Of a stretch of DNA of 64,000 nucleotides, positions 1 through 12,593 are shown piece by piece. How positions within the stretch are numbered: the stretch's first letter is position 1; each line of letters begins with the position of its first letter. The notes under the pieces are model-generated. The model was not told the origin of the DNA. It saw nothing but the letters and a program-made list of their open reading frames with translations, and did no database searches. This DNA is from Beaufortia kweichowensis (taxonomy: Eukaryota; Chordata; Actinopteri; Cypriniformes; Gastromyzontidae). The position numbers and the translations under genes were made by a program. The stretch is taken from assembly GCA_019155185.1 (NCBI GenBank), contig CM032802.1, forward strand, positions 2,890,501 to 2,954,500, given 5' to 3'.

Positions 1-1005
1 ATAAATTGTTTGGTGACACAGTCACAGCTAATCCCTTTTACAGTATGCATTAACATGGATTTTTGATGTTGCTTGCCTTGTTTCCATCTGTTTATGATCA
101 AAATCAGAATCATTGCTTTTCATAAAAATGCATAAATGTTATACCAAAATAAGTCAAAGCACAGCTTTAGGTCTTGAGGATTTTCTTGCCTCCAACCAAC
201 ATGTGATATGCAGAATAAAACTGTGACATCTCATGTGGACGATGCTTTTAAACTGAAAACCTCTTTTCAAGGCTCTCTGAAGTGACTAATCATCAGACAC
301 TAATTCTGCACTCAACAGTTATTTAAGTGTCATAACATTTGTTAGAGAGGATGATTTTTCAAGAGGCTAATTTGGATATTGGCACAATGGCCATACAGCT
401 GTCCGAGACACATTTTGACTTTTTGCCACAAATTCATCAGAAGCCACATACATGCTCAACAAGTGCGTTGCACTGAAAATGAAAACATCAAAATGGATGC
501 TTGTTTGAAGCTTGGATGAGGTTGCAAAGCTCACTGCATTCCCAAATAAAACTTTTCACCAGTTTAGTTTGTGTAAGTAAAAGCGTGGCGTGACCTTTTT
601 TAGGCCATAAATTTCTCATTACCGAACATATATTCTGCAAGAGTGAAACAGCAAGAGAATGGTAATACCAGGAATGAAGAATGTATTTCCTTTGTCTGAC
701 AGTTTTATACGCAAGGGGTGTGATTATGAGATCCTAGAAATTGCTCCATTACTGAGCAGGTATTGCAGAGAATCCTAAATCATTCAGTATGGTTGAGGTC
801 GACTGTGGCGGAGTCTCTGCTTGAGCCAATCGAATGTGAATTTCTCTATTTGCTCATGGCAAAGGCCAATCTCCCCCCAACGCACTATCCACTCAAATCT
901 GGCCAGAGGCAGACAAGAATAGAAACTCATGAAACACAAATGCATTTTGAAAATTCTTGAAAAGAGAAAGATGTTTAACAGGGTTTATCTCATCTTTTTA
1001 CACAG
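1..1005. other. Single-copy AT-rich non-coding stretch
   Basis: I see no gene, RNA or repeat that I recognise. A 65-codon open frame near 763-960 has no recognisable protein character and is best treated as chance. Confidence 0.5.
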
Positions 1006-1215
1006 CGTTCTGGAATACTTGATTCTGATTGGCCAGTCGTGACATTTTTCCTGATAACAACTGCTCAAAACTAATAACACAGGCTCGTCCGGGTACTGCG
1101 AGTCAACTTGACATTTAAAATAATTTACTTATAAATAAATCATATATATAAATTAACATATATGAGATTATATTACAAATAATTCGCTTGTTTGAACGTC
1201 ATGTCTTGGCTGACA
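1006..1215 (+). repeat. Dispersed repeat, copy 1 (pair with 37199-37425)
   Basis: This segment aligns by eye with 37199-37425. Shared landmarks in the same order are GGAATACTT followed by ATTCTGATTGG, CTCAAAACTAATAACACAG, GTCAACTTGAC, ATAATTTACTTA and TTTGAACGT. Copy 1 has an extra stretch near 1041-1060 relative to copy 2. No coding capacity is visible. It lies about 80 bp upstream of a separate MITE. The family name is not known to me; a non-autonomous transposon is the likeliest origin. Confidence 0.75.
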
Positions 1216-1294
1216 GTCTAAAGCCAGTAAAAATATATACAAATCTCAAATCAGGAGAGTTTTTTGCTTGTTTTAAGCATAAACTCATTTTTAA

Positions 1295-2113
1295 AGGGGT
1301 CATATGCTGCGATTTCTTAATTTCCTTTCTCTTTAGTGTGTTATTTAGCTGTTTGTGCATGAAGATCTGCAAAACTACAAAGCTCAAAACCCAAAGAGAT
1401 ATTCTTTGTATTTGAGATATTCTTCTTTTTAATGTAGATTTAGAATTAAACCAAGTAATATAAACTAATATGATATAAAACACTGCTTCCTGACGCTTTA
1501 AAAAAAATATGGTGTGCTCTGATTATCCTATATAATATGTATTTGTTTATAATAAAACGAAATATGATATAAAATACTTTATTATAAAATATGAATCGTT
1601 TGTACAATAGGAAATATATAAGCAAACAATTCAGTCAAAAGCACAATTAAGGCAGTAAGTTAAATAAAAATATAATGTTATACAATTTAACTTTGCCTTC
1701 CGTCAAAAGATTTGCTCGGGAACAAATAATAAACTTATGATACCAAAGATGCCTGTTAGATATACCCGAAATGAATTATATGCACCGTTTACTCAACACA
1801 AAGACATCACAGCCAGCGGTGATTTTCAGCAGGACCTGCCGTGGTGAGACTTTGTTGGGCGGTGAGCGTCCGCTGAATCCCTGGAGTCTTCGAAAACGTT
1901 TTATAACGTTTTATGCTATGTTTTTCTGGCCAATCAGAGCACACCGCGCTTTTCAGAACGATGAGCTTTGTAAAACTCCACATGCGTTTCAGAAGTCGGG
2001 GCATAGAGGAGCAACAATAACCTCCAGTATGTGTAATGACTTTTTGAACCACATAAACACATTAAACCGAATACACAAAATAATGTTCTTTTAAGAACAA
2101 TCATATGACCCCT
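1295..2113 (+). mobile_element. TTAA-flanked MITE, about 820 bp
   Basis: The ends form an exact 12-bp terminal inverted repeat: AGGGGTCATATG at 1295-1306 and CATATGACCCCT at 2102-2113. TTAA lies immediately outside the left end; the right flank CTAA is a degraded match. The interior contains GGCCAATCAGAGC near 1928-1941 and no transposase. TTAA targets are typical of piggyBac-type transposition, so a non-autonomous element mobilised that way is inferred. A 107-codon frame inside it is not a recognisable protein. Confidence 0.75.
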
Positions 2114-4184
2114 AATGATGATACAAAATGATCATTTCTTCACAGAGAAGAAATCAATGTACAATCTATGAATAATGCACTGTGGTCACAGAGACTAACT
2201 TTAACGATCAGGGTTGCAATTATTTAGTGATGTTACTGAGGTGAATGTGCTGTATGAAGCTGTTAAAATTAACATTCATTTCCACTGTTTTTGGCAGCAG
2301 AAGCAGGACGAGGCAGTCAGCGGTGCACAGGGAATTACAATTTATATTCGGTTAGTAAAAGTGTCCCGCAGTCTCGTAAAGCCGCTGTGAATGAGCGATA
2401 GAGATGTTAAGTGCGTCTGAGGTCTGTGTGCAGGGAGACGCCCATGTAGCCCTGGAGAACAGTGATGCTTTATATGCCAGCATCCACCGCTGTGGCTTTA
2501 ACAAACCCGTCTGACACTGTATCATAACCAGGAGGAGATGCATCGCACACTGTGTTTAATTTGGTGACATCTTTACGATAAATCGGGATAAATCTGTTTC
2601 CCAATCAAAAAATATATTTCTGGTTCATCTGTAGTATGAGCAGGAGCATCTATTCATTATATGGCATGTAATCTTTAGTCGTCTTTGTCCTGTTGGAAAG
2701 CTGTGTGTGAACACACCGTACACTACACTGATGGAAATCAATAGGAAGGTAATACCACATTTGCACAATTGATTATTTGAGCTTTTAAAGCTCATTTTGA
2801 TGTTTTATGGGCTCTTTCTTTCTTGCAGGGTAGACACAATGATTTTCAATCAAGTCAGTGCACTAAAGGCACATTGTCTTCTAGAGAAAATAAAAGTAGC
2901 ACTATTAACTGTTGTAGCTGTTGTAAAAAAGAGAGAGAGTTTTTGTCGTAAATTCAATAATATTTGCTTATGTGCAGTTTAAATTGTCAAACTGTCAGTT
3001 GTATACAACACAACTACTCGAATAAACATTGTGCACATCTAATCAAGTTAATGTTTGTGTATTAAAATACCCACAGCTAAAAATAACCAGAAATTTCTTT
3101 TATATTTCAGTTGTTTTTGCTAGATAGCGATATGATCAAATAGAGAGCAAATGGAATGTTTAAGTTTTCTGTTTTTCACTTTTAAGAGTCAGACACAAGC
3201 AAGTTGTCCAATATCCATATACCAAAAAAATGCAATTAAAATAATTGATCAGAATTATTCAATTTGCATAATTATATAAATCTATACTCTTACACAGATC
3301 AAAAATCATGGTTTTTAATAGCTTTGTTATTTTTTACACAAATAATAATAATGTATTTTTTCAGCACAAAAAAACAATGGTTACAGACTCTCTCCACCTC
3401 AATACATGTATATTTTGAGTAATGCATTGTCCAAACACACAAAATAAACCAAATTAAACATGAATTAGACTGATAGCATTATTTTTTATTGAAAAGATTG
3501 AAAATGACTCTTACTGTCAACAGTTGTCTCATTTGTGTCTATTCTTTCTATAAACACCTTTTGGAGAAACACCTGAGACAATGTTGATCTTTAACAGAAA
3601 TAACTGATCCCACTTTTTGATTCGCTCACCCATAGAAATCCTTCTTTCTTCACTGCAGCACAATAATCAATTCATAATTCTTTTAGCTGATAGCTATTAA
3701 TCATGTAAGCTGACATCATACGCCACACTGTGTAGGTTTTCTGCATGAGTGAGGGTGTTGAACATCTGGAGAGATAATGATGTGTCTCTACCAATGAATC
3801 ACTATCTTGGGACCTTCTATTACAGACATGTATCTCTCTAGACAGGCTATGATTACATCTTTCCTCTCAACCAGCCCCATGAGAAGATAATCCACCTCAC
3901 TGCATGTACTACACCAACAGTCAGACTGTATTAGATTTATTCCCATATCAAAGACATGGTCAGTGAATAGTCTTAGTTCACGTCACAGCCATTCCATTCT
4001 GAATGCCACATAGTGTTTTTAATCTCTACGGTAAATAATTTTTGTACATTTTGTATATCACCTAAAAGATTTTGTCCACTTTTAGAAGTACACTAACATA
4101 TAAGTGACATAAACACTAAGAAACATATGAACTAAAAAAGATGGACTGATGTTGAACACCAACTGGACTTCAGACAACACTACA
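2114..4184. other. Non-coding stretch, no recognised feature
   Basis: The stretch is AT-rich and mostly single-copy in appearance. A slightly more GC-rich part lies at about 2280-2560 and a higher-complexity part at about 3760-4020. No splice-bounded coding segment, RNA gene or intact repeat could be supported. Confidence 0.4.
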
Positions 4185-4250
4185 AAATGACTGACACCTT
4201 ACATAGTGCACTATATAGGGGACAGGGAGCAATTTCCGATTTCCAATTTC
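4185..4250. repeat. Short dispersed-repeat fragment (GTGCACTATATAGGG type)
   Basis: The text around 4206-4230 (AGTGCACTATATAGGGGACA, then GGGAGCAATTT) resembles the end of a MITE that I remember as common in teleost genomes. Only one end is visible, so this is a weak call from memory. Confidence 0.4.
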
Positions 4251-4990
4251 CAGCAATGTCGTTTCAGGTTTGGATGGAGAAAGGTCTGAATCAGTCACTA
4301 GTATGGCAGAAACTACAATCTTCAATGCAGTATGTATGTTTATATTCATATACATACATAAAATGTTGAAAGTAAAGCATTTTCTTTATATACATCTTTT
4401 CAAAAAAAGGTCAAAAATATCTATGCTAAACATTTCTTTGGGGTCACACAGTTTTAAAAGCGAAAGTAAGTCTGAGAGGCAAGGTTAGATTCCATTCAAA
4501 TAATCTTTTAAAATGTCTCAGTTGTGTGTGATAGTCAAGTAAGGAACACTCAGCAGAGGTCATTCCCATTAGCCCAGATCAACTTTTATAAAACTTAAAC
4601 CATGGTGTCAAAATACTTAAACATTAAGCCAACATGAAATCATTAACCATAACTTTTGCTCAAGAAATTGATGTAGATTTTGCTGAGGACAGAGATAAAT
4701 ATTAGATAAATATTACAGTGAAGTTGATTTATAACTACTCATATTTAATCTAAAAAGCTAAACAACCATCATGCTAAAACCATCATTGCTTGCATTTTCA
4801 TGAGCTAAAGGATTAGCGTTATAGACAAAGTGAGATATTGAGAAATATACTGTTTTATGCTGTTTTTAGGATACTTTATTTTTTTAAAAGTATATATTTC
4901 AATATATTATGTTTTTTTTCAGATCAAGCATGAATTCATTTGTCATGAGAAGTCACTCTGTCAGTGTTTCAGCTTTAAATATCACATTGT
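4251..4990. other. Non-coding stretch, no recognised feature
   Basis: AT-rich sequence with a T-rich part near 4860-4920. Nothing beyond short chance frames was found. Confidence 0.4.
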
Positions 4991-5012
4991 GTTTTTGTTT
5001 TTACAGGTAAGT
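4991..5012 (+). promoter_or_regulatory. Candidate recursive splice site (3' and 5' splice sites juxtaposed)
   Basis: A T-rich tract ends in TTTTTACAG at 5006 and is followed with no gap by GTAAGT at 5007-5012. This zero-length-exon arrangement is the defining motif of recursive (ratcheting) splice sites in long introns. It means something only if the plus strand is transcribed as an intron, which the window alone cannot show. One such motif can arise by chance in AT-rich DNA. Confidence 0.35.
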
Positions 5013-5109
5013 TGACAAGAATCACATTGTAGACTTGTGCTTAAGATGTGTATTCAAAGTTTAATGTTGTAAAATAATGAATATATAAAATAACCTCCCT
5101 GCAAAAAAA

Positions 5110-5360
5110 TAAAAACACAACAGACACTGTAATGGGAATTGTATTAATTTGAATGGAAACATAATGGTATTTTGGGTCTTTACTGGTAATGTGTTGAATT
5201 GATTTTGTGGGTTGGCGGATGGAAAACCAATAAAACATCATTACATCCTACTGGAATAGGCCGTAAACCACAGTACAGAAAGGAATTTTGTAATGGTTTT
5301 AATGGTAATTAGCTGATGGTTCATGATGACATTTGTAATGGAAATTTCTGTTGTTTTTTT
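5110..5360. repeat. Possible MITE with TGTAATGG-type internal repeats
   Basis: Related short words recur here: CTGTAATGG, TTTGTAATGG, GTAATGGTTTTAATGG and ACATTTGTAATGG. The outer parts (ACAACAGACACTG on the left, TTTCTGTTGTT on the right) are weakly complementary. This suggests a decayed palindromic element. There is no coding capacity. Confidence 0.4.
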
Positions 5361-5391
5361 AGCAGAGCTGAAGAAAACAATACTTATATAT

Positions 5392-5411
5392 TATATATAT
5401 ATATATATATA
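5392..5411. repeat. (TA)n microsatellite
   Basis: About ten uninterrupted TA units. Confidence 0.9.
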
Positions 5412-7940
5412 CTTCAGTGTTATATGCATAAATAGGATGATTACTCATTTACATTTAATCATGGCATTATTTTGCAAACAAACCAGCGGCGAGAGTGCAA
5501 ATCCTATCTTGTGTGTTGTACTGTAACGTCATTTCTCTTTTTGCCAATTGGTTTGAAAAAAGCATTTTGTGCTTGTTGTTATTTGGTTTATTTTGTTGGT
5601 GAAGGTGTTTCTGGGTAATTGGTTGATTTATTGACTATTGCTGTAATTGCGGACAGCTGTGTAAGTCAAGATGTAATTTACAGTAGGTCTGTCAATGAAA
5701 CATTTGTTTTAAGCCATCTGTGGCAGTTTTTTTAATGAATAGGAATAATGAATTAACTAAGAATGAATATTATTTTAAATAAAATGTGATTATGTTGAGA
5801 TAAACATATTTATCATGTTTCACTTCACTTATTTATCAGCACATGAATGTGCAGACCGGAAAAAAATCTGCATCAATTACTGTGATAAATAAATAAATGT
5901 GAGGGGATTTATCATTGGAAATGATTGTTACGACACCTCCCCATATAACATAAATTCTGTTCAAATACGACTAGATAGAATGGTGATAACACGGTTATTT
6001 TCTTTCTGAGCTGTGTTCTTTTTACAATTACGCTTTGGTAAACTTAGTCTAAACTAAATAAATAAATGCAGTTTCTTCCACCTTTTAAAATGGGAAAAGC
6101 TTTGCTTTTATCCTTTTACCTGTGAGGTAGCCAAGGATCAAAACAACAGTATTATAGTTTATAGATTTGGCTAGGCCAAATCCTAAACAGCAAAGGGAAT
6201 AAACAAATAAATCAGAATTAGTTTTTCTCCACCGTGTGTCTATGCTTTACAGCTGAATGCTTTTGCAGATATATTTGATAAACTGTTACCTGCATTACTT
6301 TGTGTTCTCACTGACTCAGCACTTACTGAATGTTATCAACTTCTTTTCATTTTTAAAGTCGTTTTTGAGAGTAGCTGAGGACAGACACATTTCTCTATAT
6401 TACAGTGTGTGTGAACTGTGTACCAACTCCTGTCGCATTAGCAATAAATCATGTCATATACTAATTTGCATGACAACAGCATAAATGTTTGTTTGTTTGT
6501 AATATGGTTACTGCAGATAAAGCAACATTCATATGTATTTAATCTTGTTTTTATGAGAACGAGCAACTGCTTTTTGTTCATTAAAAACTATGCATTTCAA
6601 AATAAACTTTATTATAAATTACTATAGTTAAAATGCTAGTGATCATGTGTGTAAAGTCGGAAAAGCCTCTCAAAGCAAAGCAAGTGCTAATCACGGGTAG
6701 TAATCGCTGTAGTAAATCAGTTGCCAGGTTGAGAAAAATATATTTTTATGGCTATTTTCAAAAGAATGACAAGCCCTTGTTTTCTCTATGTTTTCCTCCA
6801 AATGCTTGTTACAATGGAACATATGGGAAAGATAGAAATTGCATTCATAAGACTTTTTTGTGGTTTTTAAACTGTCAGACTGGCATATCTACTGCACAAT
6901 GTTTATTTTTACATGATTTTTACAACGTTTGCCCATCTGCAGTACTTGTTTTGCTTAGAAAATGTATGATTTAAAAGCTGTGAACACACTGCTCAATGTG
7001 TTTATTGGATGTTTGTACACATATAAGGTGTTTGAAAAAAATGTGATGCTTTCCCAAACGTCTCCTGTGATGTATGTGTGCTAACTACCTTAGGAAGCAA
7101 AAAATCTGGTTGCTTTTTCATCAATGCCCAATAATAAGATAGGAGAATGAAATATATTTGCATATGTTCTAAAAAATAGTTGTGTATCTGCGATTCACTG
7201 CTGTAACATATTGCTCACAGATTGTTGCTTTCATAGTTCACGGTTACTTTCAGTCATAACAGTCTGTCAATAAACGAAAAACAACATCCAATCCGGTGTG
7301 ATAGGGTGTAATTCAGTCATATTTTCATAAGCCAGTTTTTCTGTCATCTGTGAGTCATTTGTCCTTCTGCTCTACCTTCTGGAAATCAATGTATCTTTTA
7401 CATTTCTCTAATGGTTTTAAATCAGACCATGCAATTATACCGGTTGATCAATGTTAGAAAGTACACCACAGAGATCTAAAATGTCAAAAACAAAATCTGG
7501 CTTGCTTACACATGGTCTCATATTGAGCAAAATCAGTAAAACACTAATAACAGCAACCTACAAACTAGATTATAATCAGTATATGCCTGATTGATCTACT
7601 GTGTGCACTTTTCTGATTGAAAAAAAAACAGGTTTAACAAATGTTGCACAAACAACATAAAACGTTACATTTGTATGTCTTAATCATTTGTCTTTTCTTG
7701 CTATATTTTGCAAATGCCTTCAATTAAAATGAATCTTTTTCATACCTATCTTGAAATATGGAATCCCAGATAATCTACAATGTAAAAATACGAAATATGA
7801 CATAATACAAAATATAAAACTATACAAGGAGTAAGTAATAATAATCCATTGATATTAAAAAATAAAAAATACCTCAATTGTCATTTCCATCTTGATGCCA
7901 TGCACTAATGGCATTTTTAAGAGGTTTGTGGACTTGTTTT
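5412..7940. other. Non-coding stretch, no recognised feature
   Basis: A long AT-rich interval without an intact repeat, RNA gene or credible exon. A 113-codon open frame at 6633-6974 was examined: its translation is low in recognisable motifs and is followed at once by stops, so I do not call it a gene. Confidence 0.45.
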
Positions 7941-8035
7941 CAAAGGAAAAGTCCACCCAAATATAAAAATGTACTAATCCTCATGCCGTATTGTATGTGA
8001 CTTTCTTTAGTCTAACACATATTATTATATTAAAC
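7941..8035 (+). mobile_element. Left-end fragment of a TTCACCC-type MITE
   Basis: AAAGGAAAAGTCCACCCAAA followed by CTAATCCTCATGCCGTA and ATGTGACTTTCTTTAGT is a diverged version of the left end at 19068 and 35740. No right end is visible. Confidence 0.6.
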
Positions 8036-8959
8036 TTTTTTACTAAAATCTTCTTTGTCTCTTTATAGTTAGCCAGGAGATTTGTCTCACTTCAACAATA
8101 AAAGTCAGTTCTTGATCCCAAACGACTCTTCACTTATTACAATTTCTGGCATCTACAATTCAAGCAAATTTAACCATGTTTTGACCTACATTATGATAAA
8201 TGCGTGAGCAGATATATTTCTTAAATTATTCAAATGCAATTAATTTACAGAATATTCCCACGACATATTCATCATTAAATAAGTTAAAAACACTAATCGT
8301 TATCTCTCACAAATGTATTATTTAGCTTCATAAGCCATTTATTAGGTTTATTATATCAAAAAAGACAACTGCATTTCAGAACAAATACTCTGTATAACAA
8401 ACATTCATTTCCCTTGAGAAAAAACAAGTATCCGCTGAGAAAGAGAAACTGCAGTATCGAGCGATGGGTGGTTTGACTCTATATCGCTGTCAGGAGTGGT
8501 GACAGGGTCAAGAGATCCCAGAGTCACCAGTTTCTCATTAACACCAGTATAATGGGTGTCAACAGGAGGGTGATGTTGACAGGGAATGTGCTCGGTGCCA
8601 CATCCTCCCTCTGTGTCCTAGTGCTTCTGCTGCAACATGGATATGGTCATATAGATGCTGTCTGCTACATCCAATGCTATTTATACTTGTCCGGATCTCT
8701 GTTATTGGACTAAGGTTCTGCAAATGGGGATGTGAGGTCATTCACACCACTCACTGTAGTTACTGTGATATACTAATTTAAATCAATGTGATTTTATTAT
8801 CACAAATAAGAACAAATGAGCATTTTTGCATTGTGGTGTTTTGTCAATAAGTGACACATTAAGTTGTACAATAAGTGAATCTCTTTGTTCAGACAGTTTA
8901 TGTTCAAAATAATAATGTGATTTTATGTGTTTTAGCTGGTTGCAGCTAGTTTACATCGT
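8036..8959. other. Non-coding stretch; 8460-8760 of higher complexity
   Basis: The part 8460-8760 is less AT-rich and non-repetitive, but has no exon-like structure that I can defend. The rest is AT-rich with nothing recognised. Confidence 0.4.
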
Positions 8960-9380
8960 GTCCTATGATCTCAGTAATAAGCAATTTGACTGTCCTCACT
9001 GAACGCGATAAAGGGGCGTGGCGCGATTGTCAATCACAAAACATGACCAATCAGAAAGAGTTTTTTCTGTCCGCGCACCCTCTCTCTCTCACAGCAGCTG
9101 AAGCGCATGCACAAGCACATACAGATGCATCCTGTATTCTAATGACTTCCGTGATGGCGCAAGGGACACTATGCTGTAATTTCTTAATTTAAATTTCTAT
9201 TATCAGTCTCTCCTCATCCGTATTTGTTGATTAATATTCATGAGATGCAGAACTTTCATAGAATGAGACCGCTGTGTGGGCGGAGCTTTCAGCCGCGACG
9301 TCACAGAAATAGCAACCCTTTCTAAAATAAAACCACTGTCGCGTGTTGCAGCGCCGCCTCTGGTTAGGACAAGGTGTTAC
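8960..9380. other. CpG-richer patch, probably transposon-derived
   Basis: Compared with its surroundings this interval has many CpGs (for example GGGGCGTGGCGCGATTG near 9013, CCGCGACGTCACAG near 9292, GCGCCGCCTCTGG near 9350). At 9168-9198 the words CTATGCTG and ATTTCTTAATTT match the left part of the MITE starting at 1295, so at least part of the patch is likely related transposon sequence. A promoter is the alternative, given the CRE-like GACGTCAC, but no TATA box or splice donor supports it. Confidence 0.4.
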
Positions 9381-10130
9381 ATCGTTGACTAGTTTATATA
9401 GGCCATCCTGGTTAACCTAGTGGGCAACTGGTTGATCTAGTTTCATAGCAAAGTTTAATGTTTCATCCACCTTGAGCTATTTTTAAGCAGTGGTATAATA
9501 ATACCATCCTCCCTGTCAGACACAGTGACTAAAACAAGCTGTGCGGCGGGTCATTGACCCACTATGCTACAGAATACTCCAGTCGATACAGGAAGCAGCG
9601 TGAAGCAGACAGTGTGTCCCGACAACACTGATCAACTCATCAGCAACATCAGCAACTCTCTGAAACATTCGAGAGGAATCAGGTTTTATACGTGATTGGC
9701 AATTTCTCTGACGTGCACTTAAAAGCATTTTTAGATTCTCCCGGGAAACCACTGAAACCTCAAGAACAAAGTGAAGATTCAGCAAAAACTGAGCTGTGAA
9801 TGTTTTTTGCCTTCGTGGGCGAACTATGGTACAGTATGCGTTATATCACACTTAATGCTGATGAATACGTGTAAATTAAAGTGGAAAGAGCACCAGTGTG
9901 AACTGCTACAATTAAGGAGTAAAGAGGATGTATTATAGTTATTTCTGCTTATATGATTATTGGTGTGAGCTTGAGATGAGAGTCTTTGGTTTCTTCTTAA
10001 AAACTCAAAGAGCATTCTGACACTTTCAAAGTTATTGTAGTTCACTAAAACTATTAAAACATTTCTGTTAATGTAAATCAAATAAAATATTATTGAGTTA
10101 CAAAATTATTATTGTATAAACAAAATGTCT
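9381..10130. other. Non-coding stretch, no recognised feature
   Basis: No repeat end, RNA gene or exon was identified. The 72- and 85-codon minus-strand frames here lack recognisable features. Confidence 0.4.
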
Positions 10131-10302
10131 TAACCTGTTACCATTTCTTCTATGTTATTTCACTATTCATTTTAATATTTCACAATTGAATTTTATTCAT
10201 GATTAATCATGAAACTATAAATTGATACATTTTCATAAAAATAAACATAAACAAAAAAATAATTTTAACAAAATGTTATTGTTACTGTCATTTATAAAAA
10301 TA

Positions 10303-10358
<56 letters not shown>

Positions 10359-10466
10359 TCATTTTAGGTATTTTTATAAATGACAGTTGTATATATATAT
10401 AAAAATATCTCATATCTAAAAATATAAAATGTGGTTCAGATTCTGCTGTGACAGTTATCAGGTTAA
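10131..10466 (+). mobile_element. Family A MITE, copy 1
   Basis: The left end TAACCTGTTACCA and the right end TGACAGTTATCAGGTTAA (10449-10466) are inverted relatives of each other. Internal landmarks shared with the copies at 12594, 33597 and 43918 are TTTAATATTTCA, GAATTTTATTCATG/TAATCATG, ACTATAAATTGAT and TTTTCATAAAAATAAACATAAAC. There is no transposase. This copy has gained an (AT)n core within a long palindrome (listed separately). Confidence 0.8.
10284..10388. repeat. Near-perfect 105-bp AT-rich palindrome
   Basis: The left arm 10284-10319 begins ACTGTCATTTATAAAAATAC. The right arm 10353-10388 is its exact reverse complement, ending in GTATTTTTATAAATGACAGT. The arms match over at least 35 bases and the spacer is itself (AT)n, so almost the entire segment can fold into one hairpin or extrude as a cruciform. 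It sits inside a family A MITE. Confidence 0.93.
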
Positions 10467-11439
10467 AACAATTAAATGTGTTTAAATTATATATTTATAT
10501 AATTCACTTACTAAGCATATCATCGCTGCTGGGCAGAAACCTTGTATGTCCAAATCACTAGTGTTTTAGAAATGGAAAAGAAAATACTGTTTTTAATACT
10601 TTTTATTGGCTAAATGTTTGAAAAAACCCACAAACAAAAATTAAAGGTGACCAATATGATTTGAAATATGTAAATGGCAAAAATAAGTAAATAAGTAAAT
10701 GGCACAAATACATTTAATTTAGAATTATATTGCAGAAGATAATCATTTTTTTACTTCAAAGGATATTTATAAGAATAACAAGTGCAATAGCTTTCTCAGT
10801 GAGTGGTTAGATGCCTCACTATGGTATAATATCTTCTTGTCAATCTCCTCTAAGATACTCTGCTGACTTAGACTGATTTTATTTTCCGCTTTGCTAAAGT
10901 AACATGAGAGTTAAGAATGTGGGAGGATGAAGCCCAGCTTCCTGCATACAGAAAGTGTCGACAATACCCCCTTTATTAGCTCACAGTCACCTGTAATGGA
11001 ATCAAAAACTATTGCGTGCTGTTGTTAAAAATGTTGAAAAAAAATCTGGTGCAAACCAGTAATGAATGAATATATTTACAGATTGTCACAAGTGGAATTA
11101 ATCGACAGAAAATACTTGTTTTGTGGTGTGAACAGCAATTAATGTAGGAGGAAGGGAGGAAAGGTCTAAAAATAACAATGTTCGCAGATTTGCCATGCAG
11201 TGTTAGTGATGTCCTCTGTCTTAATTATAGAGGAGTTATGGTACACAACGGAAACTTAGACAAAGCAAACTGCAGTCAGATCGGCTCCATATCTCTCTAG
11301 GAGGCCGTCACTTTGAATTAAGTTATCAAATCACCATTTGCTACATATACCTAGCGTGTCACAAAGTAACCAACGTGTTCTCAGGGGCATAATTGAATTG
11401 GAAAGTAGTGTTGAGGTGAAAGACTGCTATGCTACATTT
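10467..11439. other. Non-coding stretch, no recognised feature
   Basis: AT-rich up to about 10,850, then of higher complexity. No gene or intact repeat found. Confidence 0.4.
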
Positions 11440-11870
11440 ACAATGCTCAGTTTTCTTCATTTGGATTCTAAAAGCTTCCCGTCGGGCCAACAGACTTTGC
11501 ATCCGGAGACAAACGACAGCTGTATTCCCTGCAGCCATTAAAGCTCATCGCAAAGCCTACGCAAGATTAATGCGCGGACTTCCCTTGTCACCCGGAATGT
11601 CAGAGTCAGATGGACCCTGAATGTGAGGCTGTCTGAAATAAAACCCATGAATAATGCAATATTCACTTTTCCCAGAGCCAGGCTAATTGCAGACGGCCCC
11701 TACATGCAGTGATACATGAAGGCGAGGCAACATGTATTAGCTGCTGAATTAATCCGGCTTCAGTGAACGTTACCTTGAGCTTTCCGGTCTCTTCTCATTC
11801 CCTTAATAACATGATGAAATCAATCAGACCTAACCAGCACTGCAGGTCAGAGAGACAGGGAATCAGATTT
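11440..11870. other. Candidate conserved non-coding element
   Basis: A balanced-composition, non-repetitive block in AT-rich surroundings, with overlapping words typical of developmental enhancers: CCATGAATAATGCAATATTC, GGCTAATTGCAG, GCTGAATTAATCC. The 63- and 67-codon frames overlapping its left side have no recognisable protein features. Conservation cannot be seen from one sequence, so this rests on composition alone. Confidence 0.35.
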
Positions 11871-12593
11871 TTCCATGAAGTTGTAGGAAACGTGTGCTTG
11901 TAGACCAGGTACAGAGCCCTGACTTGGAATGATCTTGAAGTAGTTTCTGATTAAAAACCAATATGACTGCCATATTTTTTTTAAAGAACATTATTGCAAC
12001 CCATTACTGCAGCTGGAGTTGCACACTGTGAGGATGTAATTGCTTTAAGAGTTCAATTAAATGTGCATTTGCTGTATGTCTTAAAAGTACAACACAAGGC
12101 TTCATAAGTGCACTTCTGGCATGAACGCTCAGTGATTATACTGCCTTTAAATATACTTTCTTTTATCTAAAAGCAGCATGAAGGTATCCCAGAATGCATT
12201 GCAAAGAGCTCTGAAAATTGTCATTCATTATAGTGAATAATTACAAATATTTTATTGTAATATGATAAAATTAAATCATATTTAATTTAATCAAGAGTTC
12301 TGTGTTTGCTCTGTATTTTTATGTTTGTTTAGCACTATTCAGATGGGAGTAGCATTCCCACCTGTAAGTAAATGAATGTTTCACAGATATACTTTCAGAT
12401 TTTTAGCCCATCCAAATTGAACACATCTGGATGTTTCTTCCACACCTTGATGAAAAATTACATAGCAAGTTACAGACGGCGTTTCAAGGTTCCTCTGAGA
12501 AATGTAATCACAAAGTGCTTTTCCTCATTTATTCTGACCTTCAAAATTTGCCCGGTACCTTTTTTGCCAACCTTTTTTGTATAAAAAGCAAAG
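11871..12593. other. Non-coding stretch, no recognised feature
   Basis: Nothing beyond short chance frames. Confidence 0.4.
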
